Shown piece by piece: positions 9,334 to 19,700 of a DNA stretch of 64,000 nucleotides; the stretch's first letter is position 1, and each line of letters starts with the position of its first letter. Under the pieces are notes generated by a model, which made no database searches, was not told where the DNA came from, and saw nothing but the letters and a program-made list of their open reading frames with translations. This DNA is from Oceanospirillum sanctuarii (GTDB lineage: Bacteria > Pseudomonadota > Gammaproteobacteria > Pseudomonadales > Halomonadaceae): assembly GCF_002150805.1 (NCBI RefSeq), contig NZ_MTBA01000001.1, forward strand, positions 579,854-643,853. Direction: 5' to 3'. Made by a program: the position numbers and the translations under genes.

Positions 9334-10211
9334 TGGATCCGGTTCAGCTAGATCAAGCACAGGATTCCCAACAATCACTTAATTTGGGCCATATCGCAAA
9401 GCCTATGCTGATATTCGGTGGACCTTACAGCAACCTTCAGGCAACTCAGGCGATGCAGCACAAGGCCGTTGAGCTTGATGTCCCACCGCAAAATGTAATT
9501 TGCACCGGCGATATCGTTGCCTACTGCGCGGAACCTGAAGCCACCACATCGCTTATCCGGCAGTGGGGTATCAAGGTTGTGATGGGCAACTGTGAAGAAT
9601 CTTTAGCAGAAGGTGCACTGGATTGCGGCTGCGGTTTTGAAGAGGACTCTGCCTGTTCACTGCTCTCAACAGGCTGGTACAGCTTTGCACGTACTAAGGT
9701 TTCTGACGAGCATAAGCAGTGGATGGGATCTTTACCGCGATCAATTCACTTTGAAATGGCTGACAAGAAGTTTCAGGTTATCCATGGCGGGGTTGATCAG
9801 ATTAACCGCTTTCTTTTTGCTGGCAGTGACACTCAACGTTTTAACGATGAGTTTGCAAAAACATCAGCTGATGTTGTGATCGGTGGGCATTGCGGCATTC
9901 CGTTTCACAAAGAGATCGGGAACAAGCATTGGATCAATGCTGGTGTCATCGGTATGCCTGCTAATGATGGAACAGACACAACCTGGTATCTGTTGCTTGA
10001 ACCTGATACAGCGAGTGGGCAAATCAATGTGAGCTGGCATCGGCTGAAATATGATGTCTCAGCGGCCCGGAATGCCATGGAGGATGCGGGTTTAATCACT
10101 CCTTACCGACAGGCTTTGGCTGACGGGCTTTGGCCGAGTATGGATGTGCTCCCTGAAGCGGAAAAAGCTCAGCAAGGACGTGAGTTACGGCTTGAGAAAC
10201 TGGCTCTTTAA
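9333..10211 (+). CDS. Atypical calcineurin-like metallophosphoesterase
   Basis: A 293-residue protein with the layout of YfcE-like metallophosphoesterases but altered motifs. The first motif, normally DxH, reads GGPYSN (residues 29-34). GD is kept at 59-60 (CTGDIVAYC). GNH reads GNC (85-87), and the last motif reads GGHCGIP instead of GHTH. An extra CGCGF cluster sits at 98-102. Metal chemistry may therefore differ from the classic di-metal site, or activity may be lost. I recall similar proteins in other marine proteobacteria. It overlaps the symporter stop by one base; GTG 9330 is an alternative start. Confidence 0.75.
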   Translation: MDPVQLDQAQDSQQSLNLGHIAKPMLIFGGPYSNLQATQAMQHKAVELDVPPQNVICTGDIVAYCAEPEATTSLIRQWGIKVVMGNCEESLAEGALDCGCGFEEDSACSLLSTGWYSFARTKVSDEHKQWMGSLPRSIHFEMADKKFQVIHGGVDQINRFLFAGSDTQRFNDEFAKTSADVVIGGHCGIPFHKEIGNKHWINAGVIGMPANDGTDTTWYLLLEPDTASGQINVSWHRLKYDVSAARNAMEDAGLITPYRQALADGLWPSMDVLPEAEKAQQGRELRLEKLAL

Positions 10212-10242
10212 TCGGCCAACTGAAAAGTTTCTGACTCAGAAA

Positions 10243-10291
10243 GAAAAGGGCAGGCTAATTTCCAAACTATGGAATCAAGCCTGCCCTTTTC
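10243..10291. terminator. Bidirectional terminator after metallophosphoesterase
   Basis: AAAAGGGCAGGCT pairs perfectly with AGCCTGCCCTTTT around a ~22-base loop. The A and T flanks allow use from both strands, serving the converging DUF2798 gene as well. Confidence 0.85.
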
Positions 10292-10314
10292 ATATTTGAT
10301 GGATCTGCTAGAGC

Positions 10315-10572
10315 CTATTCACTGCTACCTGCAAGTTTATTCTCCGGCTCTTTTGTACAGATTTTTGCCGCAAACCCCTGTACACGTTTACCCATGGTAA
10401 AAATAATGGTGAAAGCTATAGGCCATGCAACAACAAAAGCCTGCGCCCAACGTCCCGGGAAGCCTGCATCAACACCTGTGTTATAGGCTGTGATCACGCC
10501 AGTCATGATAAATACCATCAGGATAGACATCAGTAGAGGGGCGACAATGGGTAGATATTTCTTAGGTAGCAT
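10315..10572 (-). CDS. DUF2798 family small membrane protein
   Basis: An 85-residue protein with two transmembrane helices (about residues 8-30 and 42-62) separated by a short loop, and a charged C-terminal tail. The motifs LPKKYLPIVAPLLMS and FVVAWPIAFTIIF match the DUF2798 family, whose function is unknown. AGGA lies eight bases before ATG 10572. It is a single gene that shares a terminator with the opposing metallophosphoesterase. Confidence 0.8.
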   Translation of the reverse strand: MLPKKYLPIVAPLLMSILMVFIMTGVITAYNTGVDAGFPGRWAQAFVVAWPIAFTIIFTMGKRVQGFAAKICTKEPENKLAGSSE

Positions 10573-10742
10573 GATGGATATCCTAAATTTTAAGTGGGGT
10601 ATTTATTTTAGACTATGCTTATATTGCTTAGTAAGTCAAATCCGACTAATGAGGTAGGAATTATTGTTTTGTTTGTCATTGTCCTCAAGAGGTTTCTTAC
10701 CCTGTTTAAGATTTAAAATAATCAGTCAGGCACTTTTTAAAT

Positions 10743-10776
10743 AAAAAAAGCCTGCCGGGATTGGCAGGCTTTTAAA
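10743..10776 (-). terminator. Terminator of RNase II gene
   Basis: Read on the minus strand, AAGCCTGCC pairs with GGCAGGCTT around a 6-base loop and is followed by a long T run (A7 on the plus strand). It lies about 30 bases after the rnb stop. Confidence 0.85.
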
Positions 10777-10804
10777 CGGCTCGATGTTTTATAGCCAGAA
10801 AAGA

Positions 10805-12805
10805 TTATTTTGCAGCAGGCGTTGTTTCAACTTCCTGAGCTTCGCCGTTTTCAGACTCTGCAGCTTCGATCCAAGGCTTAGCAATCAGACTTCTGCGCTC
10901 TTCATCTACCTTGATGAGCTGAACCTTGATCTGATCGCCAAGGCGATAGCGGGTTTCGCCCTCGATGATTACCTGACCGGAATTATTATCCAGTGTCATC
11001 GCCTTGCGGTCTTTATGGATCATACTGCCCGGAATAAAAGGTGCTGCGCCATTGTCCAGCAGACGAACACGCATACCACCGCGGCTAATGTCAAAAACCT
11101 CACCCTCAAACAGGGTCTGTTCTTCGACAGCTGGTTTCAGGAAGCGAGTGTATAGCCAATGGCAGGTATCGCGTTCCGCCAAACGGCTTGATTGACGCTG
11201 CTGATCCAGCAGTTCGCCCAGTTCATCATCAGGTGCTGTCAATTCTTCACCCGAGAGAATCTGTTTGATCAGACGATGGTTAACCATGTCGCTGTATTTG
11301 CGGATAGGGGAGGTCCAGGTGGCATAACCATCAAGACCCATGCCATAGTGCGGTGCAGGTTTGTTCTGAGTCAGCACATAACCCTGGAAGCGACGCAGGC
11401 GGGAATCCAGCCAGTTGTTATCTTCACCGATCAGACGACGACGGAATGCAGCATAGCCTTGCAAAGAAGCGAGCGTTTCTGCGTCCACTTCATAACCCTG
11501 CTCGTTAGCAATGGCAACCACATCCTCAATTTTCTCAGGCTCGAAACCGATATGGGTGTTGTAGATACCGACTTCACGGGCTGCCAGGAAGCGAGCAGCA
11601 CTGATGTTGGCCAGCACCATAGTCTCTTCGACCAGCTTATGGGCAGAGCGACGCTGCTCAGCGATGATAGCAGTCACCTGACCGTCACTATCCAGCTTAA
11701 AGCGATAATCCGGGCGATCTTTAAATACGACGGCGTTTTCAGTACGCCATTTAACACTGGCTTCAGCCACTTCGCTTAGGGCTTTCAATGACGGTGTAAT
11801 CACGGCGTTGATATCAGCGGATTGCTGAAGATCTTCACCGAGTTCGAGCCAGTTGGACACTTCGTCATAACTCAATTTGGCTTTAGAGCTGATCCATGCG
11901 GCGAAGAACTCAGGCTCGCCCTGAATTGTACCGGCCTGATTAATCTGAACCTGACAGCAGAGCGCAGGACGCTTTTCACCAGGTTGCAGAGAGCAGAGCT
12001 CATCACTCAGCGTCCGGGGCAGCATTGGAATGTTACGACCCGGAAGGTAAGTGGTGTAACCACGTTCTTTAGCGATCTGATCAACATCAGAACCGGCTGC
12101 AACATAAGCGGATGGATCGGCAATTGCGACTGTCAGCATCCAGCCATCGGCATTGGCCTCGGCATGAATCGCATCGTCCATATCCCGGGTGCTTGGGCTA
12201 TCGATGGTGACCAGAGGCAGATCGGTGAGGTCTCGACGCTCCAGAGTTTCAGGCTGAAGCTCGAATGGTGTATCAGTGACTGGCGCATCAGCAGATAGCT
12301 TGTGACGAGCCAGGCTGATCAACCAAGGCAGATTGTTGTCTTCTGCAGATGCGATTCGCTGAACAATCTCAGTCTGGAATTTGCCGTCACGCAGGGCATG
12401 TTTTTCCAGTAGGGCGACAACCCAGTCACCTTCTTTAAACTGATCTTTCTCTAACGGAGCCTGAACCACAGCGTTTAAGGCCCGGTTCAGCAGGTGGTGT
12501 TCCGGCATCACCTGTAATTTATTTTTAAAGAAGCAAACGCGACCAATAAAGCGGATCAGAGAGGCTTCGGTAAGACTTTCAAGCTCGGCAGATTCTTTAC
12601 CATCATTACTGACCAGACGTGCCTGAACACGGTCACCATGCAGGACCTTCCGCATTTCCGGTGGCGGGACGAAATAGCTTTTCCCTTTGTCTGTCTCCAG
12701 AAAGCCGTAACTCTTTTCCGTGGCTTTAATCTGCCCTTCAATGCGGGGAGCAGACTCCTGAAGATCATTCTTAAGTTGTTTCAGCAATTCTAGGTTCTGT
12801 AGCAT
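10805..12805 (-). CDS. rnb: Exoribonuclease II
   Basis: A 3'-to-5' processive single-strand exoribonuclease for mRNA decay. The 666-residue protein aligns with E. coli RNase II end to end: two cold-shock domains (residues ~20-170), RNB catalytic domain and C-terminal S1 domain (~560-640). The catalytic Asp cluster DSPSTRDMDD places D202, D208, D210 and D211 at the expected spacing, and YATWTSPIRKYSDMVNHRL is the second hallmark. The frame opens at 12868, but ATG 12805 (MLQNLELLKQ) matches the family start; its ribosome site is weak. The last ~20 residues are acidic and probably disordered. It is divergent from the rraA-family gene. Confidence 0.93.
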   Translation of the reverse strand: MLQNLELLKQLKNDLQESAPRIEGQIKATEKSYGFLETDKGKSYFVPPPEMRKVLHGDRVQARLVSNDGKESAELESLTEASLIRFIGRVCFFKNKLQVMPEHHLLNRALNAVVQAPLEKDQFKEGDWVVALLEKHALRDGKFQTEIVQRIASAEDNNLPWLISLARHKLSADAPVTDTPFELQPETLERRDLTDLPLVTIDSPSTRDMDDAIHAEANADGWMLTVAIADPSAYVAAGSDVDQIAKERGYTTYLPGRNIPMLPRTLSDELCSLQPGEKRPALCCQVQINQAGTIQGEPEFFAAWISSKAKLSYDEVSNWLELGEDLQQSADINAVITPSLKALSEVAEASVKWRTENAVVFKDRPDYRFKLDSDGQVTAIIAEQRRSAHKLVEETMVLANISAARFLAAREVGIYNTHIGFEPEKIEDVVAIANEQGYEVDAETLASLQGYAAFRRRLIGEDNNWLDSRLRRFQGYVLTQNKPAPHYGMGLDGYATWTSPIRKYSDMVNHRLIKQILSGEELTAPDDELGELLDQQRQSSRLAERDTCHWLYTRFLKPAVEEQTLFEGEVFDISRGGMRVRLLDNGAAPFIPGSMIHKDRKAMTLDNNSGQVIIEGETRYRLGDQIKVQLIKVDEERRSLIAKPWIEAAESENGEAQEVETTPAAK

Positions 12806-13196
12806 GGAATCATATCTGGCCAAGGTAAATAGGCTTGGAATGATAGTGCCCTTGGATGACAAAACCAATATTTTTAATCAATTAGCCCTCAATCCACCTT
12901 CCTCTCGTCAGGTGTTAACTGTTTGAATGTTCAGCAAAAAATCCTTTGTGACCGAGTAGAACTTTTTGACCAGTGAACTTGCAGTCCAGCTGTGTGACAA
13001 TGGCTCGGCGAGAGGGTCGGGTCCTGTGGCGATCCTCTTGTCAGGTACTGAATACGCAGTCGATGTTTTTCTCCGGCACAGAGTCAGACATCAGAGTTTA
13101 ATCACTGCGTTTAATTATCACCGACAGTTTGCAGGCACATAACTCGCGTAAGGCGGCTATTACAAAACTGATCGGCTATTTAATGGAGTATAAAAA
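12806..13196. other. Divergent intergenic region rnb / rraA
   Basis: 391 bases between divergent starts. It must hold both promoters, but I could not single out a convincing -35/-10 pair. No ORF with a ribosome site and no strong terminator-type hairpin was seen. GGAG immediately before 13197 is the rraA ribosome site. Confidence 0.5.
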
Positions 13197-13688
13197 ATGA
13201 ATTGGGTTACCCCTGATCTGTGTGACGCGTATCCAGAGCTGGTTCAGGCTGTTGAGCCGGGCTTTGCTAACTACGGCGGTGTAGAGTCTTTCGGTGGCCA
13301 GATGGTGACTGTTAAGTGCTTTGAAGATAACTCCAAAGTGAAAGAGCTGGTTGACCAGCCAGGTGAAGGCAAGGTCATGGTTGTTGATGCCGGTGGTTCA
13401 TTCCGCTGCGCAATGCTGGGTGATATGCTGGCTGAAAAAGCGGTAAAAAATGGCTGGGCAGGCATCATCATGTACGGCTGTGTTCGCGATGTCGATGTAC
13501 TGGCGGAGTTGGAACTGGGTGTTCAGGCTTTGGGTTCTCACCCGATGAAAAGCCTGAAAAAAGGCATTGGCGAACAGGATCTGGAAGTGACTTTCGGTGG
13601 CGTTACCTTCCGTCCGGGTGAATACGTTTATGCTGATAACAACGGCATCATCGTTTCCCCTGAACCATTGAAAATGCCTGAAGCCTGA
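13197..13688 (+). CDS. rraA: RraA-family protein (RNase E regulator or HMG/CHA aldolase-like)
   Basis: A 163-residue RraA-fold protein, usually trimeric. E. coli RraA binds RNase E and inhibits it; related proteins are 4-hydroxy-4-methyl-2-oxoglutarate/4-carboxy-4-hydroxy-2-oxoadipate aldolases. The N-terminus ([22 protein letters not shown]) and [20 protein letters not shown] match RraA. However, [11 protein letters not shown] plus CVRDVD (R97-D98) resembles the aldolase-type active site, whereas E. coli RraA has VRQVD there. Either role, or both, is possible. GGAG precedes ATG 13197. The divergent neighbour is RNase II, another RNA-decay gene, which mildly favours the regulator role. Confidence 0.85.
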   Translation: MNWVTPDLCDAYPELVQAVEPGFANYGGVESFGGQMVTVKCFEDNSKVKELVDQPGEGKVMVVDAGGSFRCAMLGDMLAEKAVKNGWAGIIMYGCVRDVDVLAELELGVQALGSHPMKSLKKGIGEQDLEVTFGGVTFRPGEYVYADNNGIIVSPEPLKMPEA

Positions 13689-13712
13689 TTTATCTGAATT
13701 CAGTGTCATCAG

Positions 13713-13747
13713 AGGCTAAGTATTGAATATCATGCTTAGCCTTTTTT
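13713..13747 (+). terminator. Terminator of rraA
   Basis: GGCTAAG pairs with CTTAGCC around a ~14-base loop and is followed by six T, shortly after the rraA stop. Confidence 0.8.
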
Positions 13748-14059
13748 GTTCTCATCTGAAGTCTTTCTTTGACTGCTATTTTACCCAATCTTTACACTCT
13801 TCAGCTTGCGTTAAGCATCTCACTTTAAACTTGATCCTTCTTAACAAAACTTTAAACCATATCAGCAGGTTAAACGTATCCAGCTGTACCGCATTGATTT
13901 ACTCTAAGCGGAATTATTAAAAACCTCTGCTGTCCATGCTGATGGTTACTGACAAGTGGTTGAAAAAAACTAAATTCCATTGTTGAGCAAGTTACTGTTG
14001 CGCACTTATTTTTTCTTGCGAAGCAGACTGCTGATATTAATTGCTGATGAGTTGACACT
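13748..14059. other. Intergenic region upstream of RND operon
   Basis: About 310 A/T-rich bases. No supported ORF or strong hairpin. It probably contains the promoter of the efflux operon; no regulator gene is adjacent. Confidence 0.4.
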
Positions 14060-15568
14060 GTGTCTTATCCCAACACATCTATTGTTACCCGAACCAATAC
14101 GTCTACAGGCGCTGCGGTTCCGGCAAAGCGTAAGTTACTTTCACTCGCTATTTTTGCTGCACTTGTGGGCTGCTCCGGTATTGAAAATCGTCAGGCTCCG
14201 GATCCGGAACAACTGGGAATCCCTCAACAGTGGCAGACCCTTGGCACGAATAGTGGTAATTCAGAACAGATTATTCCGATAGATGACTCCGTACCAGATG
14301 CTTCGCCGCTGTATTCGCCTTTACTTGCAACAACCGCTCAAACACGCTGGGTCAAAAACTTTAATGACTCAGGCCTGACCTTACTGGTTGAACGTGTACT
14401 GGCTAACAACGCGGGTCTTGCTGCTGAAGCTGCCAAAGTTCAAAGCGCCGGTGCAGGACAAGTGCAAACAGAATCAGCGCTTTATCCGACTCTGGATCTC
14501 ACGGGTAGCATCAGTCAGAGCCAAACTGGGGACGTATCCTCTGACAAACAAAGCGTCAGCTTAAATGCCGGATTTGAACTGGACATCTGGGGCAAGCTGA
14601 GTGCCAGGGAAAAGGAAGCCAGCCTGACTTTTGCTGCTGCCAGAGCCGACTTTACCGGCTCCGCCCTGGATCTCAGTGCGGAAACTGCGACCGGCTGGTA
14701 CAACCTCATCGCCCAAAAGAAACTCCTTGAGCTTTATAAGCGCCGTGAAGATACCTTAAGCAACGCCCTTAAAGTTGTGGAGCAGGGGTATAACAGTGGG
14801 CTGAAGGATGTTGAAGATCTGTATAACGCCAAACAGAGTCTTCAGAGTGAGAAAGACAATATAACAGCTCAGCGACAGGTGATTACTGAGCAGGTTCGGG
14901 CACTGCAGGTTTTGCTTGGACGCTACCCTGATGGTCGGCTCTTAAGCGAAGCGGGACTTGATCTGCCGGAACTTCCTCAATTTAAGTCTGAGGTATTACC
15001 CTCAGAGTTGATTTCCCGATCACCGACGCTTCAGGCTCAGTGGCTAACCTTGCTGGCGGCTGATGCAGGTCTTGCCGCGGCTAACCGAGATCGCTTCCCA
15101 AGTATCTCTCTGTCAGCCTCTGTTGATCAGAATATCGACTGGAACCTGATGGCGAGCCTTACCCAGCCTCTCTTTAACGCAGGAAAACTTGCAGCAGCAG
15201 AGGATCAGGCCGCTGCCAATGTTCAGCAGCAGGAAAAACTCTATCTGCAAGCTGTGTTTTCATCCTTTGCCGATGTTGAAAATGCGCTAATGCAGGAAAC
15301 GACTCTTGAGCATAGATACAAGCTCGCTAACGAGAATCTTCAAACCGCGAGACAGAGCACCGAACTTGCTTTGAACCAATATCAGCTGGGTTTGACAGAA
15401 CTTGATACCTTACTGTCGGTACAAAAAAGCATGTTGGATGCTGAAGCACAGGTTATCAGTTTGCAGAACCAGAGGCTGGCCAACCGCATCAGTCTTTATC
15501 AGCTGCTAGGCGGGGATACAGGGGCAGAATCCAAGGTAAAACCGTCCAATAATGCTGAAGCACTTTAA
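14060..15568 (+). CDS. RND efflux outer-membrane factor (NodT/OprM type lipoprotein)
   Basis: A 502-residue TolC-like outer-membrane channel subunit for a tripartite pump. It has a signal segment with lipobox ALVGC (Cys38), so it is probably lipid-anchored like OprM. Two repeated OEP domains follow, rich in long Ala/Gln helices (for example LVERVLANNAGLAAEAAKVQ and the equivalent in the second half), with ELDIWGK typical of the family. The start is GTG 14060, with only a weak purine stretch upstream, so the N-terminus is less certain. It is the first gene of an operon with the adaptor (52 bases downstream) and pump. Confidence 0.9.
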   Translation: MSYPNTSIVTRTNTSTGAAVPAKRKLLSLAIFAALVGCSGIENRQAPDPEQLGIPQQWQTLGTNSGNSEQIIPIDDSVPDASPLYSPLLATTAQTRWVKNFNDSGLTLLVERVLANNAGLAAEAAKVQSAGAGQVQTESALYPTLDLTGSISQSQTGDVSSDKQSVSLNAGFELDIWGKLSAREKEASLTFAAARADFTGSALDLSAETATGWYNLIAQKKLLELYKRREDTLSNALKVVEQGYNSGLKDVEDLYNAKQSLQSEKDNITAQRQVITEQVRALQVLLGRYPDGRLLSEAGLDLPELPQFKSEVLPSELISRSPTLQAQWLTLLAADAGLAAANRDRFPSISLSASVDQNIDWNLMASLTQPLFNAGKLAAAEDQAAANVQQQEKLYLQAVFSSFADVENALMQETTLEHRYKLANENLQTARQSTELALNQYQLGLTELDTLLSVQKSMLDAEAQVISLQNQRLANRISLYQLLGGDTGAESKVKPSNNAEAL

Positions 15569-15620
15569 GTCCGCTTTGATTTTTAAAACGATCCGACCTT
15601 ACGTTTAAAGGTTAAAACCT

Positions 15621-16778
15621 ATGTTAAGAAAAATTCTTCCTCTTGTTGTTATCGCCGCCATGGCAGGCGGAGCCTGGGTCGTCTCTAACAATCCACCTGA
15701 AGTCAATCGTTCGCCAAGAACCCCAACTCCCGCCATGACCGTACAGGTAAAGACCCTGAACCTGGAAGATTACCCCCTTCAGATTCAGCGCTTTGGTCGT
15801 GTTGTAGCCCAACAGAGAACCGCTTTGATGTCTGAAGCCGCAGGGGAGATTCTTTTCCTTGCCCCTCAGTTGAGGGTTGGTGGTCAATTCAGCAAAGGGC
15901 AGATACTGATCAAACTGGATGATTCCCGATATCAGGCGGAGCTTGCCATTGCAAGGGCAACGCTGACAGAAAGCCAGGAGAACTATGCAGAGCAGGTGGC
16001 GTTGGCTGAACAGGCACGACAAGCCTGGCTGTTATCGGGTCAGAAAGGTGAGCCCAGTGATCGTGTGTTGCGTAAACCTCAACTGAAAGCTGCAGCCGCT
16101 CAGGTTGAAAGCGCCAAAAGCTCTGTAAAGCTGGCTCAGTTATCCCTTGCCAAAACAGAGATTTTTGCCCCTTTCGATGGTTCAGTTGCAACACTGAATG
16201 TTGAAAAAGGGCAGGCGATCAGCTCAGGCGCTGAAATTGCAACACTTTTGGCTAAGAGTGCTCCGGAAATTGAGGTGGCTTTGCATCAAAGGGATCTGGC
16301 CTATCTCACACTCGATACACTCTCGACAAACCCGGCAGATTCAGGTGCTAACCCCGCTGCTGAGATACGTGATAATGGAAAAACATATTCCGGCAATCTG
16401 GTTCGAACGGCTGCAGAGCTGGATTCAGCATCCCAGCAGTTGATAGCAACCGTTCAAATCGACACTTCTGCTAATGGGGAAAACTCAGACTGGCCTCGCG
16501 TTGGCAGCCTGGTGAAGGTTGCCGTGCAGGGTAGAACACTTCAAAACGTAATCGTTATTCCTAATCCTGCGGTTTATCAAAGTCGCTATGTTTATCAGGT
16601 TATTGAAGGCCGTCTGCAACGTCAGGAAGTCGTCCTTGGCTGGCAGGATGACCGTTTCTCTATAGTCGAAAGCGGTTTAAATGTTGGTGATCAGCTGGTT
16701 ATTACTCCATTGGGTCAGGTTACCAGCGGTACACTGGTATCGGTTGCTTCAGCAAATGATGAGGAGCCACAACAATGA
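15621..16778 (+). CDS. RND efflux periplasmic adaptor subunit
   Basis: A 385-residue membrane-fusion protein joining the inner-membrane pump to the outer-membrane channel. An N-terminal hydrophobic anchor (residues ~4-24) is followed by a barrel-sandwich half (GEILFLAPQLRVGGQFSKGQ), an alpha-helical hairpin (~105-180), the second half-motif (IFAPFDGSVATLNVEKGQ), a beta-barrel domain, and a membrane-proximal domain at the end. AAGG lies nine bases before ATG 15621. The stop overlaps the pump start in ATGA, implying coupled translation. Confidence 0.92.
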   Translation: MLRKILPLVVIAAMAGGAWVVSNNPPEVNRSPRTPTPAMTVQVKTLNLEDYPLQIQRFGRVVAQQRTALMSEAAGEILFLAPQLRVGGQFSKGQILIKLDDSRYQAELAIARATLTESQENYAEQVALAEQARQAWLLSGQKGEPSDRVLRKPQLKAAAAQVESAKSSVKLAQLSLAKTEIFAPFDGSVATLNVEKGQAISSGAEIATLLAKSAPEIEVALHQRDLAYLTLDTLSTNPADSGANPAAEIRDNGKTYSGNLVRTAAELDSASQQLIATVQIDTSANGENSDWPRVGSLVKVAVQGRTLQNVIVIPNPAVYQSRYVYQVIEGRLQRQEVVLGWQDDRFSIVESGLNVGDQLVITPLGQVTSGTLVSVASANDEEPQQ

Positions 16779-19700
16779 TTGCGTGGTTTGCCCGTAACCA
16801 TGTGGCCGCTAACCTTCTGATGATCTCTGTTCTGTTAGCAGGAACCTTCTTTCTGGTTAAGAAAGTTCCTCTGGAGATTTTCCCAGCCGTTGAATTTGAT
16901 CAGGTTGATGTCTCTGTCAGCTTACGTGGCGCCAGCCCTCAGGATATGGAGCAGGGTGTTGCAGTACTGATCGAACAGAGTATTCAGGATCTTGAAGGCA
17001 TTGAGCAGATTGTCAGCCGTTCAGCGGAGGGTTCAACGACTGTCAGCATTGAAGTGGCTGACGGCTATGACCCAAAAGACATCCTGACCGATATCAAGAC
17101 ACGTGTTGATGCGATCAGCAACCTGCCAACCGATGCAGACCGTCCGGTAGTCGCACTGGCTGAACGTATCCGTGAGGTGATCTCGGTAACCGTTTCTGGT
17201 GATCTTTCTGAACGAGAGATACGTCAGGCCGCAGAGCGGGTCAGAGATGACCTGATCCGCGCTCCGGGGGTTACTCAGGTTCAGCTCGATGGGGTTCGGG
17301 ATTACGAAATAGCGATTGAGATTTCACCCTTTGCTCTTAAGCAACATGACCTGACACTGAGCGGAATTCGCCAGATCATTCAGGCGGAATCTGTGGATCT
17401 TTCTGCCGGCAACCTGAAAACGGCGGGTAATGAGGTTCTGATCAGCTCAAAAGGGCAGCGCTATAGTCAGCGTGAATTCGAAGACATTGTTATCAAAGCC
17501 GATAGCAAGGGTGGTCTGATTCGCCTGAAAGATATCGCAACTGTGACTGATGGTTTTGAAGAATCCCCCTTGCGTACCCGCTTTAATGGTAAGCCCGCTG
17601 CGATGATTGATGTTTATCGTACCGGTCAGGAGAGCGCTATCGCGGTAGCTGATGTGGTTAAGGATTATATCGCTTCCCGACAGGAGGATCTGCCGCAGGG
17701 GCTTGAGATCAGTTATTGGGATGATGATTCCGAGATCGTTAAAAAGCGTCTTAATACGCTGCTGACTAATGCGATGCAGGGTAGCTTTCTGGTTCTCGCG
17801 CTGTTGACTCTGTTCCTGCGTCCGGCAATCGCATTCTGGGTATTTATCGGCATTCCTATCAGTTTTATGGGTGCCTTTATTTTACTGCCGCTATTGGGCG
17901 TCAGTCTGAATATCGCCAGTCTGTTCGGCTTTATTCTGGTGCTGGGTATCGTCGTGGATGATGCCATCGTAACCGGGGAGAACGTCTACAGCCATCTCAG
18001 GAAAGCTGAAAACGGCCTCAATGCGGCTATTGTTGGTACTCAGGAGGTGGCTGTTCCCGTTACCTTTGGCGTACTGACAACCGTGGCTGCTTTTTTGCCG
18101 CTGGCCTTTATCGATGGCCATCGGGGCGCAATTTTCGCTCAGATTCCTGCGGTGGTGATCCCGGTGCTCCTATTCTCTCTGATCGAGTCCAAATTTGTAC
18201 TACCAGCACACCTGAAATACATCCGTATTCGTCCTAAAGGTGAAAAGCAGTCCAAACTTGAGCAGCTGCAGCAGGGTTTTGCCGATGGTTTTGAGCGTTT
18301 TATCCTGCGTTACTACCGTCCGGCCCTCAAACGGGTACTGAGATACCGTTATACAGCCCTCGCATTTTCTATCGGAGCACTGATTCTTCTGATTGCGACC
18401 GTTAGTTCCGGCTGGATGCGTTTTACCTTCTTCCCGAAAGTACCGAGTGAAACCGCGCGGGTAACCCTGACCATGCCCACAGGGACGGCTTTCGATGTAA
18501 CTGACCGTTTTGTTGTCAAAATGACGGATAAAGCACGGGTTTTGCAGGAGAAATACCGCGACCCTGTAACGGGTGTCAGTGTGATTCGTCATATTTTCTC
18601 AACCACAGGTTCCGGCGGCTCAACCCATATCGGGCGAGTGAGATTCGAGATCACCCCGGCAGAAGATCGGGAGTCTAATATCACCAGTTTGCAGCTGGTC
18701 AATGAGTGGCGTCAGCTGATAGGTTCAATCCCGGGTGCAGAATCTCTGGCTTTCAGGGCAGAACTCGGCAGGGTAACGGATCCGGTAGATATTGAGTTGT
18801 CGGGATCGGACCTGCGTGTTCTGTCAGATGTTGCCGAGCAGGTTAAAGCACGGCTTGCGACCTATCCAAGCCTGTTTGATATCACAGACTCTCTTGCGGA
18901 TGGTAAGCAGGAGCTGCAGGTAGAGCTTAAACCGCAGGCTTATATGTTAGGCCTGGATCGGACGACAATTCTGCAACAGGTTCAGCAAGCGTATCTCGGG
19001 ACTGAGGTTGAACGCATTCAGCGTGGGCGGGAGGAAGTCGTTGTCATGCTGCGTCTGCCTGCCGTAGAACGTGATTCCGTGTCTGATCTGCTTGATCTTG
19101 AAATCGTGACGACCGATGGCACCCGAATTCCGCTATCTCATCTGGCGGATCTGAAACCAGGAAAAAGTCCTTCAGCGATCTACCGTATCGATGGTTACCG
19201 TACCGTTAACGTGACCGCCGATATGAATAAGAAAACAGCGAATACAACGGTGTTGAATCAGGATCTGAAGCAGTACCTCAACCAATTGACCAGGCAATAT
19301 CCATCTGTCAGTTACACCTTGCGGGGTGAAGCAGAAGAACAGCAAAAATCCTTTGGTTCGCTGCAGATTGGTCTGATTCTGGTGCTGTTCGTGATTTATG
19401 GGCTACTGGCAATTCCGTTTGGTAGTTACAGCCAGCCGTTGATTGTGATGTCTGTGATCCCTTTCGGTGCGATTGGAGCTGTTTTAGGCCATGCAATTAT
19501 GGGAATGCCGCTGACCATTATGAGTTTAATGGGGCTATTGGCTTTGGTAGGGGTAGTCGTGAATGACAGTCTGGTACTGGTGGACTTTGTTAATCAGAAG
19601 CGGGCTCAGGGTTATCAGCTGCATAAAGCGATTATGAGTGCCGCGCCTAAACGCTTCCGTCCAGTGATGCTGACGTCAATGACTACTTTTATCGGACTTT

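Noticed and set aside
11192-11779. 195-codon plus-strand frame opposite rnb
   Set aside because: Lies inside the RNase II catalytic domain on the opposite strand and has no ribosome site.
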